The notes beneath the pieces were generated by a model. The model did not search any database. It saw only the letters and a program-made list of their open reading frames with translations, and was not told where the DNA came from. From assembly GCA_038501625.1 (NCBI GenBank), contig JAZAYU010000009.1, positions 10,096,396-10,160,395 of the forward strand: a stretch of DNA of 64,000 nt, given 5' to 3'. A program made the translations under genes and the position numbers. Shown one piece after another: positions 25,405 through 40,763 of the stretch. Source of the stretch: Corbicula japonica (Eukaryota; Mollusca; Bivalvia; Venerida; Cyrenidae). How positions within the stretch are numbered: position 1 is the first letter of the stretch; each line of letters starts with the position of its first letter.

Positions 25405-26501
25405 TAGCTCACCTGTCACGTAGTGACAAGGTGAGCTTTTGTGATCGCAATTTGTCCGGCGTCCGTTCATCCGTCCCTCGATCCGTCCATAAACTTTTAC
25501 TTTAAACGACATCTCCTATTAAACCCCTGGGCCAAAGTTGATGAAACTTGCCACGGATGTTCCTTGCATGAAGCTCTTCCAAATTTGTTCAAAGAAATCA
25601 ATTCCATGCAGAACTCTGGTTGCCATGGCAACCTAAAGGAAAAACTTTAAAAATCTTCTTCTCTGAAACCACAAGACCTAGAGCTTAAATATTTGGCATT
25701 TAGCACCCTCTAGTGGAACTCTACAAAGATTGTTCAAATTATTTCCCTGGGGTCAAAATTGGCCCCGCCCCAGGGGTCACTTCATTTTACATAGACTTAT
25801 ATAGGAAATCTTTAAAAATCTTCTCACAAACCACAATGCATACAGCTTAGATATTTGGTAAGTAGCATTGTCTAATGGATGTCTACTAAATTTGTTCAAA
25901 TTATGTCCCCTGGGCCAAAATCGGCCACGCCCTATGGTCTTCTTGGTTTACATATAGTTATATAGGAAAAACATGAAAATCTTCTTCTTTAAAACCACAA
26001 GGCCTAGAGCCTTAATATTTGATATACAGCATCATCTAGTGGTCGTCTACCAAAATTGTTCAAACTATCCCCTGGGGTAAAAAATGGCCCCGCCTCAGGG
26101 ATCACTTGTTTTACATAGACTTGTATAGGGAAAACTTAAAAAAATCTTCTCTAAAACCACAAGGCCTAGAACCTTGGTATTTGGTATGTGTCATCATGTA
26201 GTGGTCCTCTACAAAAGTTGTCAAATTATTCTCCTGGGGTCGAAAATGGCTCCCCCCGGGGGTCACTAGTTTTATTACATAGTGTTATATAGTAAATCTT
26301 TAAAAATCTTCATCTCTGAAACCGTAAGGCCTAGAGCTTAGATATTTGGTATAGAGCATCCTCTTGTTACATTTTCTCCACAATAGCAGCTTAATTTTTT
26401 TTAAATTTTTGACTTGATTTTACCAAACTTGCACACAACTCGGGCAACCATTGAGCAGTTGTTGACAGGTGAGCCACCCAGGGTCCTATGGACCCTCTTG
26501 T
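25405..26501 (+). mobile_element. Family A hairpin-ended element, copy 2
   Basis: Nearly collinear with the copy at 1657-2760, including the 5' hairpin, GTCCGGCGTCCGTTCATCCG and the ~165-bp core units. The same 3' end is present: hairpin AGGGTCCTATGGACCCT, CTTG and TT. It is preceded by a T-run, as is copy 1. No ORF is conserved between the copies. Confidence 0.85.
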
Positions 26502-27282
26502 TTGCAATTATGATATTAAATTTATTGCCCATTAGTTATAATCGTATGCTTTATGCAGAGTATTTTAACTTCCTTTTTGGTTATCTAGAGAGATCATTTC
26601 AGTGCATATACTTATGCTACATAATATTTTCTTGCTACAAAAGACACATACTTGACAATTATTTCAAGTTGAAATCCTGTATGTTGAAGTGACTATTTCG
26701 TGTTTAGAATCTCAGTTAAAGAATTAAAAGTTAAATGCCTCTGACTTGCCCACAGCTTTTTATTGTATGTTTTAATTGCAGTTGCTGTAATCATTTGTAC
26801 AATTTACTCTTTTTAGATGTTCACCTTCTGTATTGAGAAAAGACGATCTTTGAACTAATCAGAAGGTTGATTAGTTATGCACCAGTCAGTGATTACTGAC
26901 ACTTTCAATGCCTTAAAGAGGACTTGTAATCTTCCGTAGATTAGTGTATCCAATATCTTGTGTTTGTCCTCAAGAGATGTGCCTATAATGGCCTAAAGTG
27001 GAGAAAACTTGTGGGACATTATATGGGGCATGTAATGGGAAAATTTAACTTCAGACATTTGACGTCGTGACAAAAAGTTGAGCAGATGACATTACTTAAT
27101 ATGCATTTTGCAGTAAAAATAACATTATATTGTCAAAATGCGCAACAAAATAACCTCTTAAGTTGTAAGAAAATAGATTTTTTTGAGTTCTTTTCAATAA
27201 CAGTAATAACAACAGTAAAAAAATAGGACTGAAGACACCTTTTCCCATGACCTGCCCCATATCATGAAAATCAGATCAGTGT

Positions 27283-27420
27283 CCAAGGTTATTAAGCTGA
27301 GCATGGAAACCAGTCTCAAATCTCAAGCATCTGATTGGCTGAAATGGCGACCGGTCACCATTTCAGCCAATCAGATGCTTGAGATTTGAGACTGGTTTCC
27401 AAACTCAGTTATAACCTTCA
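27283..27420. repeat. Family P palindrome, copy 2
   Basis: Outer ends CCAAGGTTATTAAGCTGAG and CTCAGTTATAACCTTCA, inner arms CTCAAATCTCAAGCATCTGA with their reverse complement, centre GAAATGGCGACCGGTCACCA. Outer ends have diverged more than the centre. Confidence 0.9.
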
Positions 27421-28264
27421 GCCCAGGGATTCAAAACTAGAATGTGGTCAGTTTGGAGGCTGGGCAACAATAAAAGCCATGCAAAAACTATTTAATATGT
27501 GCACAATGTTTGTATTGTGACGTCTAAGAGCCGTCATGTTTTATGAGTTGCTGCGAAAAATCATGCCATCATTTGCATTGCAGTCAATGTGGCTGTTTCA
27601 AGAGCTGTGATGTCACAATTTTTTAAAAAATATTTTGATAAGAACAAAGAATACTTAGATGTTTAAATATAAGAATTGAATAAATTTTATATTGTATTTC
27701 TCAGGATTTGAAAATTGATGGTTTAAAGTAAGCTTTCACCCACTTTAAACCACCTAAATGTTTTCTATGTCATGATGAATGGGAAATAATATTGATTTAA
27801 TCCTTAAAAAGAAAAATTACGGGTAATTTGTTCAACTTAAATTTCTTGTAATATATTTTATTTATATTTGTTAACAATAGCTGGTATCCCTTGGTTCTCT
27901 TGCAATGAAATGTATACTGCACAATGGTTTTCACCCTTGAAATTCTAATCTCTTGATGAAAACCACCTGTATACTGTATGAGGTAGGAAAACATGGTGTT
28001 TGTATTAGATCTGCGATATGGCTCTAATCCATGGGCTTAAAGTGTAGATCCAGATCAATCGGCACATAAGCGAGTCTACCCTGTCTGATTTTTTATTCAT
28101 TAGGTTAATTTTTACTAAGAAGCAAACCATGGATGTGCCTGCTGATCTGGATCTACATTATTGGAATAAAATGTTTATAATTGGAGTAATGGATTAATTG
28201 GAAGTCATAGTTATAACCACAGTCTGAGTAATCCTTGCATGTCTAATGATGTGAAGAAAGGGCT

Positions 28265-28404
28265 GAAGGTTATAAAACTGAGATAGGAAACCAGTCACAA
28301 ATCTCAAGTATCTGATTGGCTGAAATGGCAACTGGTCACCATTTCAGCCCATCAGATGCTTGAGATTTGAGACTGGTTTCCATGCTCAGTTTTATAACCT
28401 TTGG
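28265..28404. repeat. Family P palindrome, copy 3
   Basis: Ends GAAGGTTATAAAACTGAG and CTCAGTTTTATAACCTTTGG. The same inner arms are present, with a few changes (AAGTATCTGA for AAGCATCTGA on the left). Confidence 0.9.
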
Positions 28405-29523
28405 CACTGATCGGGATCTACACTTGTAACATGGCATAAATGTCATATTCAATGGTGTGATTAGGTTGAAAATGAGACACATTCAGGTGTTTATGTTAAT
28501 GAAAGCCCTGAAGGTTCATGCCATAGAATGGCAGAAGCTTAAACCAATGAAATAATACTAAGTCTTATGTAATAACACTGAAATATACTTCAAAAACTAG
28601 AACACAGTAAACATAACAGATAACATACTTTAAGGATTTATTATAGTTTTTGGAAAGATTTCAAATTACTATTGAACAATGTTATCAGTCACAGGATTAA
28701 TTTAAATACCTCTACAGTTTACATACAAGCGTACATGACCAATGTGGTTCCTCTTCCTGGTGACACTATAATTTATGTACTTTAAAATTTGCTCTAGTAA
28801 GACATTTCGAAATATAAATGGAACTAAGGATGATAATGCATGATACCTGAATGAAGTTTAACCAGTGTAAACAGTGTAGATCCAGCTCAGATGGCACAGA
28901 TGTGCCAGCTGATCTGGATCTTCACTTAATGAAGGTGCTGTCTGAACCAGAAATGTTCCAATATATTGTTAGTCTGGTTATAAAACTGAATGAAAAGTAG
29001 CTGTCTGAGTAGATGATCCCAACAGTGTTGAAACCAAGTAATGTGAAGCTTAATTCTGTGAACTGATTTTCAATCGGAAACCGTCGGGTTAGCCTAGAAA
29101 TTCCTGAGGCAAAATACCTAAAATTCAGCCCTTAGAGAAGAAGGCTTCAGTAGTAATGACTGCTCAACATACATAACACTGCTAAAAATGCCATAGAACC
29201 AAGCTGCTTGAGTATGGATACGTAGACAGTCACATGATACTTTGTTTATATAAACAATAATGATCTTAATGCATATATTGGCGAGTTGAGTATTTTCCAG
29301 AGAGTAATTCTCATGAAAGGAACATGACAATAACATATTTGTAAAACTGATTGCTGATGAAATATAGTTCTCATTAACATACAATATCTGTACAACAGTT
29401 AGGTAATTTCCCAACTGGGAGGTCTGTTTGGTGAAAACAAATATTTTAAAACTGTTAGCTCCACACTAACCAAACCATAAATCTTGAACATAGATTATGG
29501 CTTGTTTGAAGCTTCCAACTTAA

Positions 29524-31113
<1,590 letters not shown>

Positions 31114-31484
31114 AAGGGACCAGTTCACTGAATATAACCAGCTTAGCTTTTGCTTGACATTGTTCATAACATCTTGTTTAAGTTTTCATAGTTCACAGAT
31201 GTTTGTCAATGATAAACTACTAAATCATCATATATGTGCTAAAATGTTAATATTATTGAAATAATTTACAGTAAAGTGACAGAATGTATGATGGTAAGCT
31301 ATAGATCAAATATAGAGACTACTTCTTGAAAATAGTGACCAGGTTGGTTTTTTTTTATTGTTATCTTATCACATTGTTGTGTTGGTCAAGAGTTCTTGTT
31401 ATAGATGTGAATGAAGGGTAGTGTATACAATAGTGTGTTATCATAAGACTCATGGATGTGTGATCAAACCTATTCACATCCACT

Positions 31485-31726
31485 TTAACCCTTTCCTGTA
31501 CAGATACACCTTTATTGCTAGGGCGAACAGTTTAGATCCAGATCAGCCGGCACATCCGTGCCGTCTGATCTGGATCTAAACTGTTCGCTTATTGATTCAT
31601 TAGGTTATTTCTGACCAAAATGCGACCAGTGCAGATCCTGATCAGACGGCACAGATGTGCCGGCTGATCTGGATCTACACTGGTCGCACATGCGAAAAAA
31701 TGCGTATATATCCAGGAAAGGGTTAA
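31485..31726 (+). mobile_element. Family M MITE, best-preserved copy
   Basis: Starts TTAACCCTTTCCTGTACAGA and ends CCAGGAAAGGGTTAA. Both half-hairpins are almost perfect: the left half pairs GCGAACAGTTTAGATCCAGA with its reverse complement, and the right half pairs GCGACCAGTGCAGATC with GATCTACACTGGTCGC. It lies 370 bp after the stop of the second LITAF pair and before AATAAA at 31772, so it may be part of that 3' UTR. Confidence 0.9.
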
Positions 31727-31779
31727 ACACAGTCAGAATTTATTATTGCAAGACTCTGATTGACAATGATAAATAAAGT

Positions 31780-33710
31780 TTTCTGAGTAAATAGTAAAAG
31801 AATAAGGAAATGGATACATAATGTCACATTGATCCACACCACCTAATATTGTACTGTGAAATCATTATAATTATTTTGCAAGGGTTTCATTTTAATGAGT
31901 TTCGGCAAGATAAAAAGTAAGAAATTTAATCCTAGTGAAATTTTAACATAATTATATTGTAGCTGATCTTGTAAGAATAGTAAAACTGTGTGAATTTATG
32001 TCCATTCAAAAATGTGATTTATAGTGACTGTATGAAAATTAGGTCCCTCTTAATAAATGTATCATTTGCAACAATAAATATTTACTCTATTTTTGCACTT
32101 TGATGCAAGGAAATTATTTTTTGAAACTATTTTAATTTTCAATTAAAGAAAACAACAAACTTTTGCTTAGAGAATTTCAAGCCTCTTCAGCTTGAAAAAT
32201 ACCTGAGTTCATGAGTGAAATATTTTTCTATCATTCTCTGGTAAAACAAATTTTCAGTTTACATGTATTTGCAAAATCTGCATAAGTGAAAGTAAATTGC
32301 ATGAAATGGCACCAAAACAGTGTGTTTATGATGTTTCACCATGTTGTCATATTCCGAACTTGAACCTGTTTTCTAATTGTATTCATTTGTAATGTTACAT
32401 GCATTTGGGTACCAACATGAAAAAAAACAGCGAAAATAAAAATGCTATTCCACTGTTTCAAAAACAGTGGAAAACATTTATATTTTTATGAGAAAATTAA
32501 ATAAACAATGGAAAGCACAAAATACATATTAAATAAACAGTATCTTGGAATTAAAAAAAATCAAAGCAAGTTGTTGTTATATTTAATATAGTTGAATTTC
32601 GAATAGTTACTGAATTCTTTTTATTTGTTACATGTATCTAAGTGTCAAAAATCTAGTCAACCATGTTTTTGATATTTGTGAATATGTTATTTATAATTGT
32701 AATTGTTGCTGTTAGTATTGCTTGCGAATTCTTGCGAAATATTTGTTACAAAGTGTGTAAATAAAATTCAGTCTTTTATCTTGAGCTTTTAATTAGATTC
32801 ATTGATTGAATTGAAATGCAGCACAGATGTATCAACGTGTATAGGATGTTAGGCCTTGACATGGTCATAAATGTTCTGAACAAGTTTGGATAATATGAAT
32901 ATTACTCAAGTTAAAGAACTGAAACTTTGTAGAACTTGCCTGTTGCAGGTGTTCCCATAATTTTTCGAAATGAGTACAGTCAAACCTGTATTAAGCAGCC
33001 ACCCAATTGATTTACAAAAAGTGGCTGCTAAGCACAAGTGGCTGCTTAAGACAGGTAAAACCTTGAACAAAATGTTAGTTTAGAGCATATTCAAACTGGC
33101 TGTTTAAGACAGGTGGTTGCTGAATGCAGGTGGCTGCTAAGTTGGGTTCAACTGTATATAAAAAAACTGACCACATTTGGGGTTCAGAGAGGTGGTTGTC
33201 ATATCCCTTCTAAAAGCGGAGAGCTTATTTTAACCAGTAAAAAAACTAAATAAAAAAAGATTAATTGTACCTCAATAACTCAGAAGATGTCAAATCGTGC
33301 CATATCGCAATCTTTCCATTGTACTGTTACGCAGGATTAAACCCTAGACTCTCTAAATGAGATCAGTGCAGATCCTGATGGCACAGATATATCAACTTTT
33401 TTGTGCCTCAGTTTTGATCTGGTCTAGGCCTGCAGCTTTGCTTGGTTTTTGGCTGGCAAGAATCTTAGTGATGTCTACATTCCAAATTACCCATCACAAC
33501 TATATTTATCTTGCAAATGTTTAAGACAACCTAGTTTTGTTTCTATTGGCTTTTTTTTTTTTAGAAAAATAATATCCCTAATCAAATTAGACATTATGGT
33601 CTCCAGAAGCTGTAATTTAGTAAAAATAAGACGAAAAGCATCTGGTTTTTATTACATCATGGAAGTGTTGTCTTGATGGCCTATGCTTTTCCACATACAG
33701 ATTTCTTTTA
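31780..33710. other. Intergenic, no gene recognised
   Basis: AT-rich. A mariner-type MITE is listed at 32975. A family M scrap (CAGTGCAGATCCTGATGGCA) is at about 33363-33385. A further AATAAA occurs at 32759. The 75-codon ORF at 33449 has no recognisable features. Confidence 0.5.
32975..33156. mobile_element. 182-bp TA-flanked MITE
   Basis: Starts TACAGTCAAACCTGTATTAA and ends GGGTTCAACTGTA, giving ~13-bp imperfect terminal inverted repeats bounded by TA. The interior has repeated AAGTGGCTGCT / GGTGGCTGCTAA units. TA at both ends suggests a Tc1/mariner-mobilised MITE (inference). Confidence 0.7.
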
Positions 33711-33944
33711 TGGGTGGGTTTCAAAATAATGAAGACATTCCTTCTTTTTCATATAATGTGAAAGTTATAGGACATAACAATAAAATTTTACATTCAAAAA
33801 TTGTGTTTTGGTGTTGCTAAATTTATTGCAAAGTTTCAACTTGATTGTGTTGTTTGTTCAAAAGTTATAGCTAAAAAAAAACAGGTCAAAAATGTCCCGA
33901 GTGTAACACTTTTAGCGTGACATTTATTTTTTTATGTATTTTTT

Positions 33945-35923
33945 TAGCTCACCTGAGCTGGCTCAGGGTGAGCTATTAGGATCGATGAATGTCCATCGTC
34001 CGTCCACACTTAGTTCGTTAACACTCTAGCAGTCACATTTTTGCTCCGATTGTCATGAAACTTGGTCAGGATGTTTGTCCCAATGATTTCTCGGATGAGT
34101 TCAAATATGGGTCATCTGGGTCCAAAAACTAGGTCACTGTTACTAAAAATAGAATTTTCTTGTTAACACTCTAGGGGTCACATTTTTGCTCCAATTGTCA
34201 TGAAACTTTGTCAGGATGTTTGTCCCAATGATTTCTCGGACAAGTTCGAATATGGGTCATCTTGGTCCAAAAACTAGGTCACTGTTACTAAAAATAGAAT
34301 TTTCTTGTTAACACTCTAGCGGTCACATTTTTGATCCGATTGTCATGAAACTTTGTCAGGATGTTTGTCCCAATGATTTCTTGGACGAGTTCGAATATGG
34401 GTCATCTGGGTCCAAAAACTAGGTCACTGTTACTAAAAATAGAATTTTCTTGTTAACACTCTAGCGGTCACATTTTTGATCCGATTGTCATGAAACTTGG
34501 TCAGGATGTTTGTCCCAATGATTTCTCGGACAAGTTCGAATATGGGTCATCTTGGTCCAAAAACTAGGTCACTGTTACTAAAAATAGAATCTTCTTGTTA
34601 ACACTCTAGCGGTCATATTTTTGATCCGATTGTCATGAAACTTGGTCAGGATGTTTGTCCCAATGATTGCTCGGACAAGTTCGAATATGGGTCATCTGGG
34701 TCCAAAAACTAGGTCACTGTTACTAAAAATAGAATTTTATTGTTAACACTCTAGCGGTCACATTTTTGCTTCGATTGTCATGAAACTTGGTCAGGATGTT
34801 TGTCCCAATGATTTCTCAGATGAGTTCGAATATGTGTCCTCTGGGTCCAAAAACTAGGTCACTGTTGCTAAAAATAGAATTTTCTTGTTAACACTCTAGC
34901 GGTCACAATTTTGCTCTGATTGTCATGAAACTTGGTCAGGATGTTAGACCTAATGATTTCTCAGACGAGTTCCAATATGGGTCAACTGGGTCCAAAAACT
35001 AGGTCACAGTTACTAAAAAAAGAATTTTCTTGTTAACACTCTAGCGGTCACATTTTTGCTCCGATTGTCATGAAACTTGGTCAGGATGTTTGTCCCAATG
35101 CTTTCTTGGACGAGTTCGAAAATGGGTAATTTGGGTCCAAAAACTAGGTCACTGTTACTAAAAGTAGAATTTTCTTGTTAACACTCTAGCAGTCACATTT
35201 TTGCTCTGATTGTCATGAAACTTGGTCAGGATGTTTGTCCCAGTGGTTTCTCAGACGAGTTCGAATATGGGTCATCTGGGTCCAGAAACTAATTCACTGT
35301 TACTAAAAATAGAATTTTCTTGTTAACACTCTTGCGGTCACATTTTTTCTCCGATTGTCATGAAACTTGGTCAGGGTGTTTGTCCCAATGATTTCTCGGA
35401 TGAGTTCAAATATGGGTCATCTGGGTCTAAAAACTAAGTCACTGTTACTAAAAATAGAATTTTCTTGTTAACACTCTAGCAATCACATTTTTGCTCCGAT
35501 TGTCATGAAACTTGGTCAGGATGTTTGTCCCAATGATTTCTCGGACAAGTTCGAATATGGTTCCAAAAACTAGGTCACTGTTACTAAAAATAGAATTTTC
35601 TTGTTAATACTCTAGCGGTCACATTTTTGCCTCGATTGTCATGAAACATGGTCAGGATGTTTGTCCCAATGATTTCTTGGACGAGTTCAAATATGGGTCA
35701 TCTGGGTCCAAAAACTAGGTCACTGTTACTGAAAATAGAATTTTCTTGTTAATACTCTAGCGGTCACATTTTTGCTCCGATTGTCATGAAACTTGGTCAG
35801 GATGTTTGTCCCAATGATTTCTCGGATGAGTTCGAATATGGGTCATCTGAGTCTTGGTCACTGTTACTAAAAATAACTTTGTTGTACTCAGGTGAGCGAT
35901 AAAGGGCCATCATGGCCCTCTTG
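33945..35923 (+). mobile_element. Family B element with ~13-unit array
   Basis: Same 5' hairpin, GTCCATCGTCCGTCC, ~144-bp units and 3' hairpin AGGGCCATCATGGCCCT-CTTG as the 12022 copy, but with about 13 units instead of 22. It is preceded by a run of seven T. The terminal sequences are nearly identical between copies while the unit number differs. Confidence 0.9.
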
Positions 35924-37151
35924 TTTGTTGAATGTTTTGTTCACTTTTGGTCATGTTGATTTTGTATTGAAATGTAAAACTGTTACCTTGAATATTCAGT
36001 GTATTTTGTACAAATAATATAATCGTAAGACATGATTTGATGTTATTTTATAAGAGCACCTGTACAGAAAAATGTTTTTAAAAAAAGGGAAAACTTTAAT
36101 TTAAGCTGGTGTTGTACGTAAACAGATTCTTAAACAGTAAATAAAGTTTTTTAATTAGATAAATATATGTGTCTACTTTATACTAGAAAATATGATTTAA
36201 GTAAAAACTTATCGTTCAAAAGAATATCCCTATATAATTGAAGCTGGTCGGAAATGTCCCGAGTGTAACATTTTGTCTTTTCATATGAATGAAAAACACA
36301 ATCTTTGCAAATAATGTGATTTTCTTGTATTTTTCAAAATCACTGATTATAAGTAGTACAACAGAAACAATAAATGTTATGTAGATTAGCTATTAGTGTG
36401 TCTACATGGTCAAATGTGTTGTCCCGAGTGTAACACCTGTTTCATCTAGTTTAAATCAGACAAGTAACTTACTGAATAACTGTCTTGAGCGCTTTTCATT
36501 TATGGTTTTATTACAAGTATGAATTGTATTAATACTTTTATACCCGATAAAGTGGAATTGAACATGTTTTTGTCTGTAAAATCAATTAATATTCTAGAAA
36601 ACAGCATCATTCCGATATAAAAAGTGGTATCTTTAATATTTTGAGGATAACTAAGAAGCCTCAACTTGAATTCATTTACGCAGTTTTCAAAATGAAAGTA
36701 GGGCGAAATTTATTTATATTACCCGGTTGTGATATTTATCTAAATCATACTACCTTCAAATGTAGTAGTATAAAATGTTACACTCGCGACACAAAAATAT
36801 TAATTATGCATTAAATTAACAAATTTGATTTATTTCATAGGAACTAAAGACAGAAACATTTACAAACATAAAATGTCACAATCAGTGGAACGACACAGTT
36901 AAGTTGAAAGTTTACAACAAATTCAGTAGCACCAAAACACAACTTTTGAATGAAAAATTTTATTAAGGCGGCCTATAGGCTTAGCTTTCACATTATATGA
37001 AAAAGAAGGAAGTATACATGCACCTACATGTATCCATAACCTCCACCCCCTCACTTTAAAAAAAGAATTTGTCTTTTCTTTTTTATCTTTCCAAACACAC
37101 AACAATAGAAATACTTTAGGATCAGGGGTACTAACCCCCCCCCCCCCTTTT

Positions 37152-39492
37152 TATGCCCCCACCATATAATGGCGGAAGGGCATATAGTGTTCACCCTGGC
37201 TGTGGGTGGGTGGGTGGGTGGGTGGGTGTGTGTGTCAGTGTGTGTGTATAATGTTCGAAAATCGTGTCCGCTCTGTAACTTTGTTATTTCTTATTGGATT
37301 TTAAAATAACTTGGTATGAATGTTCACCATATCAAGACGGTGTGTCGCGTACAATACCCATGCCCGTAGGTCCAAGGTCAAGGTCACTGTTACTAAAAAT
37401 AGCATTTTCTTGTCCGGGCTGTAACTTCCTTATGATTGGAGGGATTTGAAAATAACTTGGCACAAATGTTCACCATGACAAGGCGGTGTGTCGCGTACAA
37501 CACCCATGCCTGTAGGTCCAAGGTCAAGGTCACTGTTACTAAAAATAGAATTCTGTTGGAAAAATCTTGTCCGCTCTGTAACTTTGTTATTTCTTAATGG
37601 ATTTTAAAATAACTTGGTATAAATATCCACCATATCAAGACGGTGTGTCGCGTACAATACCCATGCCTGTAGGTCCAAGGTCAAGGTCACTGTTACTAAA
37701 AATAGAATTTTCTTGTCCAGGCTGTAACTTCCTTATGAATGGAGGGATTTCAAAATCACTTGGCACAAATGTTCACCATGACACGGTGGTGTGTCGCGTA
37801 CAACACCCATGCCTGTAGGTCCAAGGTCAAGGTCACTGTTACTAAAAATAGAATTTTGTTGGAAAAATCGTGTCCGCTCTGTAACTTTGTTATTTCTTAT
37901 TGGATTTTAAAATAACTTGGTATGAATGTTCACCATATCAAGATGGTGTGTCGCGTACAATACCCATGCCTGTAGGTCCAAGGTCAAGGTCACTGTTACT
38001 AAAAATATAATTTTCTTGTCCAGGCTGTAACTTCCTTATGAATGGAGGGATTTCAAAATAACTTGGCACAAATGTTCACCATGACAAGGCGGTGTGTCGC
38101 GTACAACACCCATGTCTGTAGGTCCAAGGTCAAGGTCACTGTTACTAAAAATAGAATTTTGTTGGAAAAATCGTGTCCGCTGTGTAACTTTGTTATTTCT
38201 TATTGGATTTTAAAATAACTTGGTATGAATGTTCACCATATCAAGATGGTGTGTCGCGTACAATACCCATGCCTGTAGGTCCAAGGTCAAGGTCACTGTT
38301 ACTAAAAATAGAATTTTCTTGACCGGGCTGTAACTTCCTTATGAATGGAGGGATTTCAAAATAACTTGGCACAAATGTTCACCATGACAAGGCGGTGTGT
38401 CGCGTACAACACCCATGCCTGTAGGTCCGAGGTCAAGGTCACTGTTACTAAAAATAGAATTTTGTTTTAAAAATCGTGTCCGCTCTGTAACTTTGTTATT
38501 TCTTATTGGATTTTAAAATAACTTGGTATGAATGTTCACCATATCAAGACGGTGTGTCGCGTACAATACCCATGCCTGTAGGTCCAAGGTCAAGGTCACT
38601 GTTACTAAAAATAGAATTTTCTTGTCCGGGCTGTAACTTCCTTATGAATGGAGGGATTTCAAAATAACTTGGCACAAATGTTCACCATGACAAGGCGGTG
38701 TGTTGCGTACAACACCCATGCCTGTAGGTCCAAGGTCAAGGTCACTGTTACTAAAAATAGAACTTTGTTGGAAAAATCGTGTCCCGTCTGTAACTTTCTT
38801 ATTTCTTATTGGATTTTAAAATAACTTGGTATGAATGTTCACCATATCGAGACGGTGTGTCGCGTACAGTACCCATGCCTGTTGGTCCAAGGTCAAGGTC
38901 ACTGTTACTAAAAATAGAATTTTCTTGTCCGGGCTGTAACTTCCTTATGAATGGATGGATTTCAAAATAACTTGGCACAAATGTTTACCATGACAAGGCG
39001 GTGTGTCGCCTACAACACCCATGCCTGTAGGTCCAAGGTCAAGGTCACTGTTACTTAAAATAAAATTTTGTTATAAAAATCTTGTCTGCTCTGTAACTTT
39101 GTTATTTCTTATTGGATTTTAAAATAACTTGGTATAAATGTTTATTATATCAAGACGATGTGTTGTGTACAATACCCATGCCTGTAGGTCCAAGGTCAAG
39201 GTCACTTTTAAAAAAAATAGAAAGGGTTTCTTGTACTAGCTATAACTTCATTATTAACAGAGTGATTTCAAAATAATTTGGCAGAAATGTTCACTATGAC
39301 AAGGCGTTGTGTTGTGTACAATTCCCATGCCTGTAGGTCCAAGGTCAAGGTCACTATTACTAAAACCAGAATTTTCTTGTCTGGGCTGTGAGTTTGTTAT
39401 TACTTATTAGATTTTCAATTAACTTGCTATAAATGTTCACCATGACAAACATGCATAGCGGGGGCATCCGTGTCCTATGGACACATTTCTAG
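37152..39492 (+). mobile_element. Family D element with dimeric tandem array
   Basis: The 5' end has ATGCCCCCACCAT and a GGGCAT pairing, followed by a (GGGT)n tract (about 37205-37226). The core alternates two related ~148-bp monomers: one with TTTCTTATTGGATTTTAAAA and CATATCAAGACGG, the other with ATGAATGGAGGGATTTCAAA and CATGACAAGGCGG. The repeating unit is therefore a ~297-bp dimer, about seven times over. Every monomer ends with TCAAGGTCACTGTTACTAAA. The 3' end is GCGGGGGCATCC, hairpin GTGTCC-TAT-GGACAC, ATTT, CTAG and T, fitting a Helitron-type terminus. Confidence 0.85.
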
Positions 39493-40136
39493 TTTAATTT
39501 ATTTGTTGTTTTTTTTGTTGTTGTTGATAAGGTTGATAACACTATAGCACATGGAAAAAAAAGATAATCTGTGACACATACTTTGATAACAAGTGTCAGA
39601 TAGTTAAGGGGGACGGGGTCAAAAATGGTTCTAGGTGGGTACTTACAAAAATCACACACGCACAAACTTATTTTTTCATTTCAAACCAACAAACTATTTT
39701 GGTTGTTTGGGGAGGATGAGTGGTAATTTTTGGTATTCAGGCATTTATTCAACGTCCCTCCTTACTCTCTTAAACCAAATATTTTTACTTCTTGAAATAT
39801 TTCTTTCAAAACTCTAATTAAACGTTTAGGTGGTGGGGTTGGAAACTATCCGGGTTATCCTCCACTTCCCTAAATGTTTAATTATTATTTTTGTTTTATT
39901 TATTTTTGAGGCTAAAGCAAAAGTTATAAAACAACATACTACACTATTATAGGAAGTGTCGAGGGGTGTAGAACTGACAAGCGTTGACATTAAACAAGCC
40001 CCATATTTAGACTAAAGATCCCAGGAGTGTATTGAGCAATTTTTCACTGTTACTGTTACACTCTGGACATATTTATTTATGTATACTGTATAAAGACATT
40101 TAAAACATGGTATTATAATATATTCCATGATATCTA
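39493..40136. other. Non-coding interval
   Basis: Part of the nested inverted-repeat region. Contains the left arm (40039-40129) of the 91-bp perfect inverted repeat. No gene. Confidence 0.5.
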
Positions 40137-40763
40137 GATAAAGTTCGTACCTGGGTCATGTGACCCTTAATACTAGGTCAGTAGGTCAATTTAAAGAAAA
40201 AGCTTGTCTGCACTGTAGAGGTCTTAATTTTGGTCCGATCTTTCTGAAACTTTGTCAGAATGTTTATGTCATTGATGTCTAGGTCAAGTTTGAAACTGGG
40301 TCATGTGACCTTGAAAGCTAGGTCACTAGGTCAAATTATATAAAAATCTTGTCTGCACTCTAGTGGTCTTCATTTTGGTGCAATCTTCTTTAAACTTGGT
40401 CAGAATGTTTATCTCAATGATATCTAGATCAAGTTCGTAACTGGGTCATGTGACCCTTAAAACTAGGTCAGTAGGTCAAATTAAGGAAAACGCTTGTCTG
40501 CACTCTAGAGGTCTTAATTTTGGTTGGATCTTCTTCAAGCTTGGTCGGAAAGTATATTTCGATGATATCTAGGTCAAGTTTGAAACTGGGTTATGTGACC
40601 TTGAAATCTAGGTCACTAGGTCAAATTATATAAAAATCTTGTCTGCACTCTAGCGGTCTTAATTTTGTTCCGATCTTCTTCAAACTTGGTCAGAATGTTT
40701 ATCTCAATGATATCTAGGTTAAGTTTGACAGGTGAGCGATTTAGGGCCATTTGGCCCTCTTGT
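40137..40763 (+). mobile_element. 5'-truncated family B-related element
   Basis: About four ~145-bp units with TTGTCTGCACTCTAG, TCTTCTTCAAACTTGGTCAG and GGGTCATGTGACC. The 3' end is intact: GACAGGTGAGCGATTT, hairpin AGGGCCATTTGGCCCT, CTTG and TT. The 5' hairpin and GTCC tract are absent. Confidence 0.75.
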
